Made by a program: the position numbers and the translations under genes. DNA of 33,119 bases from contig NZ_BACU01000189.1 of the NCBI RefSeq assembly GCF_000333275.1, positions 1 through 33,119 on the forward strand. The letters run 5' to 3'. A model generated the notes under the pieces. That model searched no databases. It had not been told where the DNA came from and was given only the letters and a program-made list of their open reading frames with translations. The stretch's first letter is position 1, and every line of letters begins with the position of its first letter. This DNA comes from Azospirillum sp. B4. GTDB taxonomy: Bacteria; Pseudomonadota; Alphaproteobacteria; Azospirillales; Azospirillaceae. Of this stretch, positions 22,744 through 31,230 are shown one piece after another.

Positions 22744-24996
22744 TCAGAAGCGCGTGGACAGTTCCACGCCGTAGGTGCGCGGGTTGGTGAACACGCCGGC
22801 GTAGCCATTGACGTTCACGGCGCTGGTCAGGACAGAAGCGTCGGTGATGTTGCGCACCCATGCCGCCACTTGGGTGCGACCGGAGCGATAGCCGGCCTTG
22901 GCCCCGCCCTCCCAATAGCCCTGCCCCCGGAATTGGGGCTGGACGAAGCTGGTCAGCTGGAAATTCTCATCCCCGCGATAGGTCCAGTCCGTGCCCAGGA
23001 ACAGCTCCCGCCCGTCCCCGAGGGGATAGCTGTAGTCGGCCGTCAGCGCGGCGGTCCATTGCGGGGCGAAGGGGAAGGGCTGGCCGGCGATGTCCAGCGG
23101 ATGGCCGGGATTGCGGGGGTCGTCCACCTCCGTCGGGCCCTGGATTTCCGTCTTCACGAAGCCGAGGTTGGCCCCCAGCAGCAGGCCGTCGGTCACCTGC
23201 AGCTTGGTCTCCAGCTCGAAGCCGGTGCCGACGCCGCCCTTGGCGTTGATCAGGCGGATGATCTCCTGCCCCGCCGCCAGGGTGCTGTAGGCCACCAGCT
23301 GCTGGTTGCGATAGACGTAATGGAAGACCGACAGGTCGGTGCGCAGCCGCCGGCCGAAGAAATCACCCTTCATTCCCGCCTCGTACGACGTCACCGTTTC
23401 GGGGTTGGCCTTCTGCAGGGGATCGAACATGGCCTGCCCCGTGATCACGCCGGCGTGATAGCCCTCCGCGATGCGGGCGTAGAGGTTGATCTGGTCATCC
23501 AGGCGATAGGCCACGCTGCCATCGTAGGTGACCTTGCCCCAGCGGCCGTCGGTGCTGGAGAACCGCGGCAGGAACCAGGGGCCGGGGCCGCGGCCCGCCA
23601 CCTTGTAGAAGGGATCGGTGGCGAAGTTGGGGAAGGCCGCCAGGTCGGTGGGCTTGGGCGTGAAGGAGGATGAGTCCTGCCAGAAGTCCACGGCGTCGAC
23701 GGTGTAGCGCAGCCCGGCCGTCAGGGTCAGTCGGTCGACGGGGGAATAGCTGGCCTGGCCAAAGGCGGCGCCGCTGTGGCTGTTCTGGCGGGCCCGCTGA
23801 TAGGCACCGAAGCCGGGCATGCCATCCGCCGTCTGGAAGCTGTTGTTGGCGGTGGTGTTCCAGTAGCCCAGGTCCTCAGAGAAGTAATAAAGCCCGCCCT
23901 GCCAGGTGAAGGGCCCGGCGCCATTGGACGCCAGCCGCAGTTCCTGCGTCACCTGTGTCAGCCCGTCGACGTCCGAGGTGTTGACCAGCGCCGCCCGGGG
24001 GCTGCCGTCGACGTCGCCGGCGCTGAACATGCTGCCCGTCAGCCAGGCGGTGATGGAGGTCAGGGTGACGTCGTCGAACTCATAGGCGGCGTTCAGGGTG
24101 ACGCCGCGCATCCTCACCTTCTGCCGGTTGTTGTTATCGCTCTCCTCCGCGATGTCGTACTTGTCGAAAGGCAGGACGCCGACGGTGGCGTCGGGACCCT
24201 GGCCGTGGAACAGCGTGGACGTGCCGTCCAGCGAGCGGCCATAGGCCTGGACCAGGGCGGTGAAGCGCTCACTGGGCTTCCACTGCACCTGCACCCGCGC
24301 CGCCAAATCGTCATAGCCGTCCAGCTTGTTGCCCGTCACCACGTTGCGCACCCAGGGGTCGCGGTGCTGGTATAGGACCGATGCCCGGGCGGTGAGGCCG
24401 TCACCCAGCGAACCGCCCACCGCCGATTCCGCGGTGTAGCCGCTGAAATTGCCGAAGGTGACGTCGGCGTAGCCCTCGGTCGCGTCGGTCGGCTTGCGCG
24501 ACACCAGGTGGACGGCGCCCGCTGTGGTGTTCTTGCCCCATAGGGTGCCCTGCGGCCCGCGCAGCACCTCCACCCGTTCCAGGTCGAAGGCCGGCATGCC
24601 CTTCAGCACCGGGTTCTCCAGCACGACGTCATCATAGTACAGCGCCACCGGCTGCGAGGCGTTGAGGGTGAAGTCCTCATTGCCCAGGCCGCGGATGTAG
24701 AAGCGCGGGTAGACGCGGCCGAAGGTGGATTCGGCGTTCAGGTTGGCCACCCGGCCGGACAGCGCGCGGATATCGTCACCGGAGACCGCCAGGCCGCGCA
24801 TGTCGTCGCCGTTCATGACGCTGACGGACAGCGGCACCTGCTGCAGACCCTCCGTCCGCTTCTGCGCCGTGACCACGATCTCTTCCAGCGCGGGCGGACC
24901 GTCCGCCGTCTCCGCCGCCCGCGCGCCCGTCGCCGATACCCCGGCCGCCAGTGCCACCTGCGCCGCAGCGGTCGTCACCCTCATGAGTCTCATCAT
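22744..24996 (-). CDS. TonB-dependent outer-membrane receptor
   Basis: A 750-residue receptor. A signal peptide spans about residues 1-28 (cleavage near ARA-AET) and the TonB box EEIVVTA is at 38-44. The plug domain includes FYIRGLGNEDF, ERVEVLRGPQGTLWGKNTTAGAVHLVSRKP, and the 22-stranded barrel ends with the expected aromatic residue (VELSTRF). The start at 24996 (MMRLMRV) has GGGAG five bases upstream; an ATG at 25008 is also possible. This subfamily often imports carbohydrates or other organic molecules. The gene is divergent from lacI, has an operator in its promoter, and is followed by adenine deaminase, so a purine or nucleoside substrate is inferred. No TonB/ExbBD genes are in the window. 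Confidence 0.93.
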   Translation of the reverse strand: MMRLMRVTTAAAQVALAAGVSATGARAAETADGPPALEEIVVTAQKRTEGLQQVPLSVSVMNGDDMRGLAVSGDDIRALSGRVANLNAESTFGRVYPRFYIRGLGNEDFTLNASQPVALYYDDVVLENPVLKGMPAFDLERVEVLRGPQGTLWGKNTTAGAVHLVSRKPTDATEGYADVTFGNFSGYTAESAVGGSLGDGLTARASVLYQHRDPWVRNVVTGNKLDGYDDLAARVQVQWKPSERFTALVQAYGRSLDGTSTLFHGQGPDATVGVLPFDKYDIAEESDNNNRQKVRMRGVTLNAAYEFDDVTLTSITAWLTGSMFSAGDVDGSPRAALVNTSDVDGLTQVTQELRLASNGAGPFTWQGGLYYFSEDLGYWNTTANNSFQTADGMPGFGAYQRARQNSHSGAAFGQASYSPVDRLTLTAGLRYTVDAVDFWQDSSSFTPKPTDLAAFPNFATDPFYKVAGRGPGPWFLPRFSSTDGRWGKVTYDGSVAYRLDDQINLYARIAEGYHAGVITGQAMFDPLQKANPETVTSYEAGMKGDFFGRRLRTDLSVFHYVYRNQQLVAYSTLAAGQEIIRLINAKGGVGTGFELETKLQVTDGLLLGANLGFVKTEIQGPTEVDDPRNPGHPLDIAGQPFPFAPQWTAALTADYSYPLGDGRELFLGTDWTYRGDENFQLTSFVQPQFRGQGYWEGGAKAGYRSGRTQVAAWVRNITDASVLTSAVNVNGYAGVFTNPRTYGVELSTRF

Positions 24997-25064
24997 TTTA
25001 ACTCCCATCGTTCATGCCCTGTCCGTTGCCGCGGCACCGATGACGCGGCGCGCAGCTTGTTTTC

Positions 25065-25093
25065 TAATTAAACGTTTCATTTTTAAGGCGCAA
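25065..25093 (-). promoter_or_regulatory. Predicted sigma-70 promoter of the minus-strand TonB receptor
   Basis: On the minus strand TTGCGC (25088-25093) and TAATTA (25065-25070) are separated by 17 bases. The spacer and -10 are overlapped by the LacI-type operator at 25067-25080. The start codon lies about 60 bases further on. The AT-rich character contrasts with the surrounding DNA. Confidence 0.5.
25067..25080. promoter_or_regulatory. LacI-type operator 1 (ATTAAACGTTTCAT)
   Basis: A 14-bp dyad centred on CG with 6 of 7 positions symmetric. It differs at one position from the perfect palindrome at 26535-26548. It overlaps the spacer and -10 of the predicted receptor promoter, where a bound LacI protein would block transcription. 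Confidence 0.65.
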
Positions 25094-25189
25094 ATAGGCC
25101 TGCTCGGCGGCGTGATGCCGCTGAACTGACCCCATATATTTCCTATGGTTACGCTGCCATTTCCGCCCGTCAAGCAATGAATCTGTTAG

Positions 25190-25203
25190 AATAAACGATT
25201 CAT
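25190..25203. promoter_or_regulatory. LacI-type operator 2 (AATAAACGATTCAT)
   Basis: It matches operator 1 at 12 of 14 positions, including the central AAACG and the right half TTCAT. It lies 121 bp before lacI and 110 bp from operator 1 (left edge to right edge about 137 bp). It could serve autoregulation of lacI or DNA looping with operator 1. Its own symmetry is poorer. Confidence 0.45.
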
Positions 25204-25323
25204 AATTCCACCGTGCCCGATAGGCCACTCCCACCCCTATCACCTGATGGCGCGCCATGGCCCTTCCCATCCCCGGCGGGATACGGCTGAAATACGGCCA
25301 CAATCGATTAACCAGAGACCCTG

Positions 25324-26334
25324 ATGACCAAGGATGAGACCAGCGGCGGCAAGCGCCCCACCCTGAAGGACGTGGCGCTGGCGGCGGGTGTGTCGGTGGC
25401 CACCGTGTCCTACGCCCTGAACGACGCCGGTTCCGTGGGCGGGGACACGCGCCGCCATGTGCTGGACGTGGCGGCGCGCCTGGGGTATCGCCCCAATCTC
25501 AGCGCCAAGGCCATGCGCACGGGCAAGACCGGCGCCATCGGCCTGATCCTGCCCGACCTGACCAACCCCTTCTTCCCCGCCCTGGCGCAGAACGTCGTCC
25601 ACGCCGCGCGGGAAAGCGCCTACAGCGTCTTCGTCACCGACACGCAAGGCTCGCACGAGGCGGAACGCGCCGCCGCCCAAGCCCTGATCCAGCGCGGGGT
25701 CGACGGCCTGATCTGGTTCCCCATCAATGACGAGGACACGCTGGCCGACCTGACCGGCGGCCTGCCGGTCCTGGTGCTGGACCGGGACAACCCCCGCCAC
25801 GACCTGATCCAGATCGACGTGGATTCCGGCGGGCGCATGGCGGCGGAGCGGCTGATCCGGGCGGGGCACCGCCGCATCGGCGTCATTTCCGGCCCGACCG
25901 ACGTCCGCAGTTCCCGCCAACGCTCCGAAAGCAGCGCCGAGGTGCTGCGCCGGCACGATGCCCTGGCCTGGCACCTGCACAACGCCTATTCCTTCGACCT
26001 GGAACCGGCGGTGGCCGCCGCCGTGACGGACGGGTCGGTCACCGCCCTGTGCGTGGGCGCCGACCTGATCGCGCTGGGCGCCATCAACGCCCTGCGCCAG
26101 CGGGCCTTGCGCGTGCCCGAGGACGTTTCCATCATCGGGTTCGACAACATCCCCTATGGCGCGTTGGCCTTCCCCGGCCTGTCCACCATCAACATCCCAG
26201 TTGAGGAGATGGGCATAGAGGCGGTGAACACCCTGCTACGCCGCATCGCCAAGCCGGCGGAGTCCCGCCGTCGCCTGGTGTTCGACGTCACCTACGTCGA
26301 GCGCGGCACCGTGGCGCCGCCCCCTACCCGCTAA
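25324..26334 (+). CDS. LacI-family transcriptional repressor
   Basis: A 336-residue LacI/GalR protein. The helix-turn-helix TLKDVALAAGVSVATVSYALN is at about 12-32, the hinge helix YRPNLSAKAMRTG follows, and the periplasmic-binding-like core starts at IGLILPDLTNPFF. FDNIPYGALAFPGLSTINIP is the usual C-subdomain strand. It sits between two divergent TonB receptor units, each with a near-identical 14-bp CG-centred dyad at its promoter, the classic form of LacI-family operators. The neighbours (adenine deaminase, nucleoside hydrolase, nucleoside ABC importer) suggest a purine base or nucleoside as the inducer. The ribosome site before the ATG is weak. The ligand is inferred. Confidence 0.94.
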   Translation: MTKDETSGGKRPTLKDVALAAGVSVATVSYALNDAGSVGGDTRRHVLDVAARLGYRPNLSAKAMRTGKTGAIGLILPDLTNPFFPALAQNVVHAARESAYSVFVTDTQGSHEAERAAAQALIQRGVDGLIWFPINDEDTLADLTGGLPVLVLDRDNPRHDLIQIDVDSGGRMAAERLIRAGHRRIGVISGPTDVRSSRQRSESSAEVLRRHDALAWHLHNAYSFDLEPAVAAAVTDGSVTALCVGADLIALGAINALRQRALRVPEDVSIIGFDNIPYGALAFPGLSTINIPVEEMGIEAVNTLLRRIAKPAESRRRLVFDVTYVERGTVAPPPTR

Positions 26335-26349
26335 CGCGGTTCCTGATAC

Positions 26350-26379
26350 CGGCATTTGAGCGTGACCGCTCAAATGCCG
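26350..26379. terminator. 13-bp stem-loop after lacI
   Basis: CGGCATTTGAGCG and its complement pair perfectly over 13 bp with a TGAC loop, starting 16 bases after the lacI stop. There is no T-run, so it may end lacI transcription with Rho or serve only to stabilise the transcript. It separates lacI from the promoter of the second receptor. Confidence 0.5.
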
Positions 26380-26490
26380 CGCCCTCAAGCGCCGGGCGCC
26401 CCAGTCGGGGCCTACAGCGGCACGAGGCACGCCTAACGCCGCTGGTATGAAACCAGCCAAGAGCCGCCGGCACCCTTCCATGACAATTAA

Positions 26491-26504
26491 GTGAAACGTA
26501 TAAG
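26491..26504. promoter_or_regulatory. LacI-type operator half-site (GTGAAACGTATAAG)
   Basis: The left half TGAAACGT matches the perfect palindrome at 26535-26548, while the right half has diverged. It ends directly before the TTGACA box, 44 bp (about four helical turns) centre to centre from the perfect site. Such spacing would let two repressor dimers sit on one face of the DNA. Confidence 0.4.
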
Positions 26505-26533
26505 TTGACATTGCGCGGCCGGCGCATTCTAAA
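26505..26533 (+). promoter_or_regulatory. Predicted sigma-70 promoter of the nucleoside-uptake operon
   Basis: A consensus TTGACA at 26505-26510 is followed after 17 bases by TCTAAA (26528-26533); TAAATA with a 19-base gap is an alternative. The perfect LacI operator begins at 26535, so it covers the expected transcription start. The receptor ATG lies about 85 bases downstream. Confidence 0.55.
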
Positions 26534-26534
26534 T

Positions 26535-26548
26535 ATGAAACGTTTCAT
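26535..26548. promoter_or_regulatory. LacI-type operator 3, perfect palindrome (ATGAAACGTTTCAT)
   Basis: Fourteen bases of perfect twofold symmetry centred on CG, the form bound by LacI/GalR proteins. It directly follows the predicted -10 box of the nucleoside-uptake operon. The lacI gene ends 200 bp upstream, and a 13-of-14 match occurs at the other receptor promoter (25067-25080). Confidence 0.75.
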
Positions 26549-26573
26549 CGGCGAGCTGCGGCGGGCGGCTCCG

Positions 26574-26600
26574 CCGGCCCCGCGGGTCAAGCGGGGCCGG
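26574..26600 (+). promoter_or_regulatory. Leader stem-loop before the second TonB receptor
   Basis: CCGGCCCCGC and GCGGGGCCGG pair perfectly over 10 bp around a 7-base loop. It lies in the predicted untranslated leader, about 8 bases before the AAGGGGG ribosome site of the receptor gene. It could affect translation or act as an attenuator; no U-tract follows it. Confidence 0.4.
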
Positions 26601-26623
26601 AACCAAGAAGGGGGTATTGGGGT

Positions 26624-29137
26624 ATGAAGCGGTGGACGGGGCGCCGGACGGCGAAACGGGTGAAGGGGTTGACCGGGGCGGCCTTGGCCGGCGCCTCGCT
26701 GTGGATGTTGGCCGGGGCGGCCGCGGGGATGGCCAGGGCGGCCGATACGGCGGGAACTGACGACGGCACCCTGGATGAGATCGTCATCACCGCCCACAAG
26801 CTGGGCATCGGTGAAACGCGGGCCAACAGCGTGGTGGACGCGGAGGCCATCAAGGAATTGCCGCCTGGCCTGGATCCCTTGAAGATGATCAACCGCGTGC
26901 CCGGCGTGCTGGTGGGGTCCAGCGACGCCATGACCGGCAGCTTTTCCATGCGGCTCAGCATGCGCGGGCTGAACAAGGAGCAGATCGGCGTTTCCGTCGA
27001 TGGCATCCCCAACGGCTCCACCCTGTCCAACGGCGGCACCATGCCGTCGCGCCTGGTCGATGGTGGCAACCTGGAGCGCATCTCCGTCTCGCAATCGGCG
27101 GGGGAGATCGGCACGCCGTCCAACCAGGCCCTGGGCGGCTATATCGACTTCCAAAGCCGCGACCCGTCCAGGACGGCGGAAGGGGCCCTGGAACTGTCAG
27201 GCGGCGACGTCGGCTATCGCCGCGCCTTCGCCCGGCTGGACACGGGCGAGGTCGCGCGCGGTCTGACCGCCTATTTCAGCTTTTCGCATGAGCAGCTGAA
27301 CACCTGGCCGGGCGCCCAGTCGGGCGAGAGTAAGCGCGACCATGTCGACTTCAAGATGGTGAAGGAGTTCGACAACGGCGCCAAGGTGAAGGCCAGCTTC
27401 AGCTACAACGACCTGTCCGACAACGATTACGACGCCGTGGCCCTGCGCGCCGTCAGCGCGCCCTTCTACAAGGCCAACTTCGAGACCAACCCCAACACCG
27501 ACGGCCTGACCGACGCCTGGACCGGCGACCCCAGCATCGACCAGAACAACCGCCGCACCCGCGGCATCGACAGCCGCGAATACTTCAGCCACATCGACAT
27601 CTCCACCCCGGTGACGGACGGCATCTCCTTCTCCGTCAAGCCCTACTACCACCATGAGGAGGGGGCGGGCTGGTTCTACGTGCCCTATGTCCAGCTGCCC
27701 GCGAACGGCCAGTTGTACAGCGCGGTCGCGACGGGCGGCAAACCGACGGCGACGGTGCAGGAGTGCTACGCCAACCAGTATGCCCACGCGGCCAGCGGCG
27801 CCCTGATCCCGGTGGCGGCCGTGGCCTACCCCACCGGCACCAGCGCCGCCACCCTGAAGGCCGCCGGCTGCCCCGCCGCCGCCAAGTACCAGATGAACCC
27901 CACCAGCCAATGGGGCGCCCGCGAGGCCTCCCGCCGCAAGGGTGGCTATGAGATGGACCGCGAGGGCGGCCTGAGCGAGCTGAAGGGTACCATCGGCGAC
28001 AACCAGGAACTGCGCGCCGGCATCTGGGTGGAACACATCGACCGCGCCAAGACCCGCAACTGGTACAAGGTCACCGACCCCGCCACCGGTTTCGACTACA
28101 CCGACAGCGGCCTCTATTCCATCACCCAGGACCGCCACTACGCGTCCAACACGCACATGTACTACGGCCAGTACAAGCTGCGCTTCCTGGATGCCAAGGC
28201 GGAGCTGTCGGCCGGCCTGACCTACCAGGATTTCGACGAGACCTACCGCTCCCCGGTGGAATTCGCCGGCACGCGGGAACTGAGCGTCCATTCCGACGTG
28301 CTGCCCAAGGTGGGCCTGCTGTACCACCTGACCGACAGCCTGGAACTGTTCGCCAGCGGCTCGCAGAACTTCAGCGCCCTGCCCGACAGCGTGTTCGAGG
28401 GCACGGCCGCCATCAACAGCAAGAAGGGCATCCAGCCCGAGACGTCCACCAATTACGACGTCGGCGCCCGCTGGGCCTTGGGCAATGTCGGCTTCTCCGT
28501 CCAGGGGTACTGGATCGATTACGACAACCGCATCTCCATCCAGAACGGCAACCCGGACGGCGACATTTTCAGCCGCGACGCCACCACCACCTTCCTGAAC
28601 CAGGGCGGCATCACTTCGCGGGGGGTGGAGGTGACGGCCACGGCGCAATTCGGCAGCGTCGACCTTTACGGCAACTACGCCTTCAACGACGCCTTCTACA
28701 AGGTGGCGACCCCGGCGGAAGGCATCGCCAAGGGCGATCCCGTCCTGGGCCAGCCGCGCCACAGCCTGTATGGCGAGGTGGGCTGGCGCCCCATCGACCC
28801 GCTGCGCCTGATGGTCAACGCCCGCTACGTCGGCCGCCAGGCCGGCACGTATGGTGCCGTGCAGAACACGGTGGTGACCGGCGGCCCGGCCTATTACCCC
28901 CGTGAATACATGCCGGCCTACACCCTGGTGGGCCTGTCGGCGACTTACCGCCTGGACGACAGCTGGGTGGGCCCGCTGCACGACACCGAGATCGCGGTGA
29001 ACGTCGACAACCTGTTCGACCAGCACTACCTGGCCGGCATCGGCATGGAACTGACGACCAGCAACCCGCTGACCTCAGGCCGCTATTTCCTGGGCAGCCC
29101 GCGCACCTTCGTTGTGACCCTGCGCACCAAGTACTGA
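26624..29137 (+). CDS. TonB-dependent outer-membrane receptor (nucleoside-uptake operon)
   Basis: An 837-residue receptor, larger than its divergent partner. The signal peptide spans about 1-40 (ending ARAADT) and the TonB box DEIVITA is at 51-57. The plug contains LSMRGLNKEQIGVSVDGIPNG and ERISVSQSAGEIGTPSNQALGGYIDF, and the barrel ends FVVTLRTKY with the terminal aromatic. Two cysteines about 40 residues apart (in TVQECYANQ and AAGCPAAAKY) in a long extracellular-type loop may form a disulfide. AAGGGGG stands before the ATG. It heads an operon with a phosphatase, a nucleoside hydrolase and a nucleoside ABC importer, so nucleosides, nucleotides or an adduct of them are the inferred cargo. 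Iron chelates are a less likely alternative. Confidence 0.93.
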   Translation: MKRWTGRRTAKRVKGLTGAALAGASLWMLAGAAAGMARAADTAGTDDGTLDEIVITAHKLGIGETRANSVVDAEAIKELPPGLDPLKMINRVPGVLVGSSDAMTGSFSMRLSMRGLNKEQIGVSVDGIPNGSTLSNGGTMPSRLVDGGNLERISVSQSAGEIGTPSNQALGGYIDFQSRDPSRTAEGALELSGGDVGYRRAFARLDTGEVARGLTAYFSFSHEQLNTWPGAQSGESKRDHVDFKMVKEFDNGAKVKASFSYNDLSDNDYDAVALRAVSAPFYKANFETNPNTDGLTDAWTGDPSIDQNNRRTRGIDSREYFSHIDISTPVTDGISFSVKPYYHHEEGAGWFYVPYVQLPANGQLYSAVATGGKPTATVQECYANQYAHAASGALIPVAAVAYPTGTSAATLKAAGCPAAAKYQMNPTSQWGAREASRRKGGYEMDREGGLSELKGTIGDNQELRAGIWVEHIDRAKTRNWYKVTDPATGFDYTDSGLYSITQDRHYASNTHMYYGQYKLRFLDAKAELSAGLTYQDFDETYRSPVEFAGTRELSVHSDVLPKVGLLYHLTDSLELFASGSQNFSALPDSVFEGTAAINSKKGIQPETSTNYDVGARWALGNVGFSVQGYWIDYDNRISIQNGNPDGDIFSRDATTTFLNQGGITSRGVEVTATAQFGSVDLYGNYAFNDAFYKVATPAEGIAKGDPVLGQPRHSLYGEVGWRPIDPLRLMVNARYVGRQAGTYGAVQNTVVTGGPAYYPREYMPAYTLVGLSATYRLDDSWVGPLHDTEIAVNVDNLFDQHYLAGIGMELTTSNPLTSGRYFLGSPRTFVVTLRTKY

Positions 29138-29150
29138 GCCAAGCCTGTCC

Positions 29151-29176
29151 GGGCCCCGCCCTCGCCGGCGGGGCCC
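29151..29176 (+). terminator. Intercistronic 10-bp stem-loop after the second TonB receptor
   Basis: GGGCCCCGCC and GGCGGGGCCC pair perfectly around a 6-base loop, 13 bases after the receptor stop and about 20 bases before the phosphatase start. It mirrors the hairpin after the first receptor and may likewise reduce readthrough or protect the receptor mRNA. Confidence 0.5.
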
Positions 29177-29195
29177 TCCACCCCGGGGATGCCCG

Positions 29196-30296
29196 ATGTT
29201 CAACCGTCGTTCCCTGCTGGCCGCCACCGGCGCCACACTGCTGACCCGCCTGGGGCTGACCCGCCTGGGGCGGGCGGCCCCGGCGCCGCGTGTGGCCGGA
29301 GAGCGCCTGACGCGCATCGCCTTCGGCTGCTGCGACCATCCGGAAATGGCGCAGGACATCTGGCCGGCCATCGCCGCGACCGACCCCGACCTGTTCCTTT
29401 TCCTGGGGGACACCGTCTATGCCGACGACGCGGTGACGGCCAAGGCGGGCATCATCCCGGCACTGGCCGAGATGTACCAGCGGCTGGACGCCGCCCCCGA
29501 ATTCAGGGCCTTCCGTGCCCAGGTGCCGATCGAGGCCACCTGGGACGACCATGATTACGGCGTCCATGACGGCGGCGCCGACTTTCCGGAGAAGGAGGCC
29601 GCCCGCGCCCTGTTCCTGGACTTCTTCCAGGCGCCGGCGGACGATCCCCGCCGCACGCGCCCCGACGGCGTCTACCGCGCCATCGAGTTGGGGCCACCGG
29701 AACGGCGCGTCCAGATCCTGTTGCTGGACCTGCGCTACAACCGCAGCCCCCTGATGCGCCATGCCGAGCCCGAGCGCACGGCCAAGAGCGGCTTCGGCCC
29801 CTACCTGCCCAACCTGGATCCGGCCGCCACCATGCTGGGGGCCGGCCAATGGCGCTGGCTGGAGGCGCAGCTGCGGCGGCCGGCCCGGGTGCGCCTGATC
29901 GGGTCCAGCGTCCCCTATGCCGCCGGCCACCGGGGCTATGAGGCGTGGACCAACTTCCCGCTGGAGCGTCAGCGCCTGGCCGACCTGGTCGCCCGCACCG
30001 GCGCCGGCGGCGTCATCTTCCTGAGCGGGGAGATCCATTATGGCGAGATCAGCGTCCTGACGCGGAACACGCCCTATCCCCTGTACGACGTCACCAGCAG
30101 CGGCCTGACCCACTATTGGCCCCTGCCAGGCCCCAACGCGAACCGTTTGCCCACCGGCACCGTGACCCAGCGCAACTTCGGCATGATCCACATCCTGTGG
30201 GAGGCGCCGGAGCCCCAGGTGGTGATGGAGGTGCGGACCGCCGATGGCGGCCTCGGCATCCAGCACACGGTGGCGCTGGACAGCCTGCACACCTGA
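29196..30296 (+). CDS. PhoD-like metallophosphatase/phosphodiesterase, Tat-exported
   Basis: A 366-residue alkaline phosphatase D-family enzyme. The N-terminus FNRRSLLAATGATLL carries a twin-arginine signal like other PhoD proteins. Metal-site motifs follow in order: FGCCDHPE at about 43-50, FLGDTVYADD at 69-78, WDDHDYG at 116-122, and SGEIHYGEIS toward the C-terminus, where PhoD relatives usually have a Gly-Asp-x-His. It should remove phosphate from phosphomonoesters or diesters in the periplasm. It lies between the receptor and the nucleoside hydrolase, which suggests dephosphorylation of imported nucleotides. GGGGA seven to eight bases upstream supports the ATG. Confidence 0.88.
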   Translation: MFNRRSLLAATGATLLTRLGLTRLGRAAPAPRVAGERLTRIAFGCCDHPEMAQDIWPAIAATDPDLFLFLGDTVYADDAVTAKAGIIPALAEMYQRLDAAPEFRAFRAQVPIEATWDDHDYGVHDGGADFPEKEAARALFLDFFQAPADDPRRTRPDGVYRAIELGPPERRVQILLLDLRYNRSPLMRHAEPERTAKSGFGPYLPNLDPAATMLGAGQWRWLEAQLRRPARVRLIGSSVPYAAGHRGYEAWTNFPLERQRLADLVARTGAGGVIFLSGEIHYGEISVLTRNTPYPLYDVTSSGLTHYWPLPGPNANRLPTGTVTQRNFGMIHILWEAPEPQVVMEVRTADGGLGIQHTVALDSLHT

Positions 30297-30330
30297 AACA
30301 CGCCTTTGCTATCTCCCCAGAAAGAAGTTC

Positions 30331-31230
30331 ATGACTGCGGTTCTGATCGACTGTGATCCCGGTATCGACGACGCCCTGGCCCTGGCCCTGGCGGTGGCCT
30401 CCCCCGAACTGGAGGTGCGCGCCGTGACCTGCGTGGCCGGCAACCGGCCGGTGGCCGTCACCGCCGTCAACGCCCGGCGCCTGCTGGACCTGTTCGGCCG
30501 GCCGGACATTCCCGTGTACGCCGGCGGCGCCCGGCCGTTGCTGTACCCGGAACCCCGGACCAACCTGGTGCATGGCGAGGATGGGCTGGGCGGCGTGGTC
30601 CTGGGCCGGGACGCGCGCCCGGTGGCGGCGGAGCACGCCGCCGACGCGCTGGCCCATCTGCTGCTGTCCCCGTCGGGCGCGGACCTGACCGTGGTGGCCA
30701 TGGGGCCGCTGACCAACCTGGCCCTGGCGGAGATCCGCCACCCCGGCCTGCTGGCCCGGGCCCGGGGCATCCACATCATGGGCGGGGCCGTCCACTGCCC
30801 CGGCAACGTCACCCCGGCGGCGGAGTTCAATTTCTGGGCGGACCCGGCGGCGGCCCACGTGGTCATGACGGCGGGCGCCCGGCTGAATGTCTTCCCGCTG
30901 GACGTGACCGGCCAGGCGGCGATGACACCCGCCTGGCTGGCGGGGCTGGCGGCCCGGCCGGCGAAATCTGCCCGGGCGCTGGCCGCCATGCTGGCCGTGT
31001 ACGGCGCGCAGGACCCCCTGCTGCACGACGCCTGCCCGGTGGCGGCCCTGCTGCGGCCCCGGTTGTTCAGCGGCGCGGCCGGACGGCTGGAAGTGGAGTG
31101 GCGGCCGGGGCCGGAGGAAGGCCGCAGCCGGCTGCACCCCGATGGAGAGGCCACCGCGATGATAAACACCGGCCTGGACACCGACGGCCTGCTGTCCCTG
31201 ATGGCCGAGCGCCTGGCCAGCCTGCCATGA
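30331..31230 (+). CDS. Ribonucleoside hydrolase (inosine-uridine preferring family)
   Basis: A 299-residue nucleoside hydrolase that cleaves the N-glycosidic bond to give base and ribose. The calcium site DCDPGIDDA is at residues 7-15, followed by HGEDGLGG, MGPLTNLA, the ribose-binding AEFNFWADPAAA and the C-terminal LLHDACPVA with the last calcium Asp. It has no signal peptide, so it is cytoplasmic. The ATG at 30331 has AGAAAGAAG upstream. Its stop overlaps the start of the BMP gene by 4 bp. With adenine deaminase on the other arm it forms a route from adenosine or inosine to free base and ribose. Confidence 0.95.
   Translation: MTAVLIDCDPGIDDALALALAVASPELEVRAVTCVAGNRPVAVTAVNARRLLDLFGRPDIPVYAGGARPLLYPEPRTNLVHGEDGLGGVVLGRDARPVAAEHAADALAHLLLSPSGADLTVVAMGPLTNLALAEIRHPGLLARARGIHIMGGAVHCPGNVTPAAEFNFWADPAAAHVVMTAGARLNVFPLDVTGQAAMTPAWLAGLAARPAKSARALAAMLAVYGAQDPLLHDACPVAALLRPRLFSGAAGRLEVEWRPGPEEGRSRLHPDGEATAMINTGLDTDGLLSLMAERLASLP

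Noticed and set aside
27197..29026. 609-codon minus-strand frame opposite the second TonB receptor
   Set aside because: The low-complexity Val/Gly/Ala/His product is typical of GC-rich antisense frames, and the plus strand is an unmistakable receptor.
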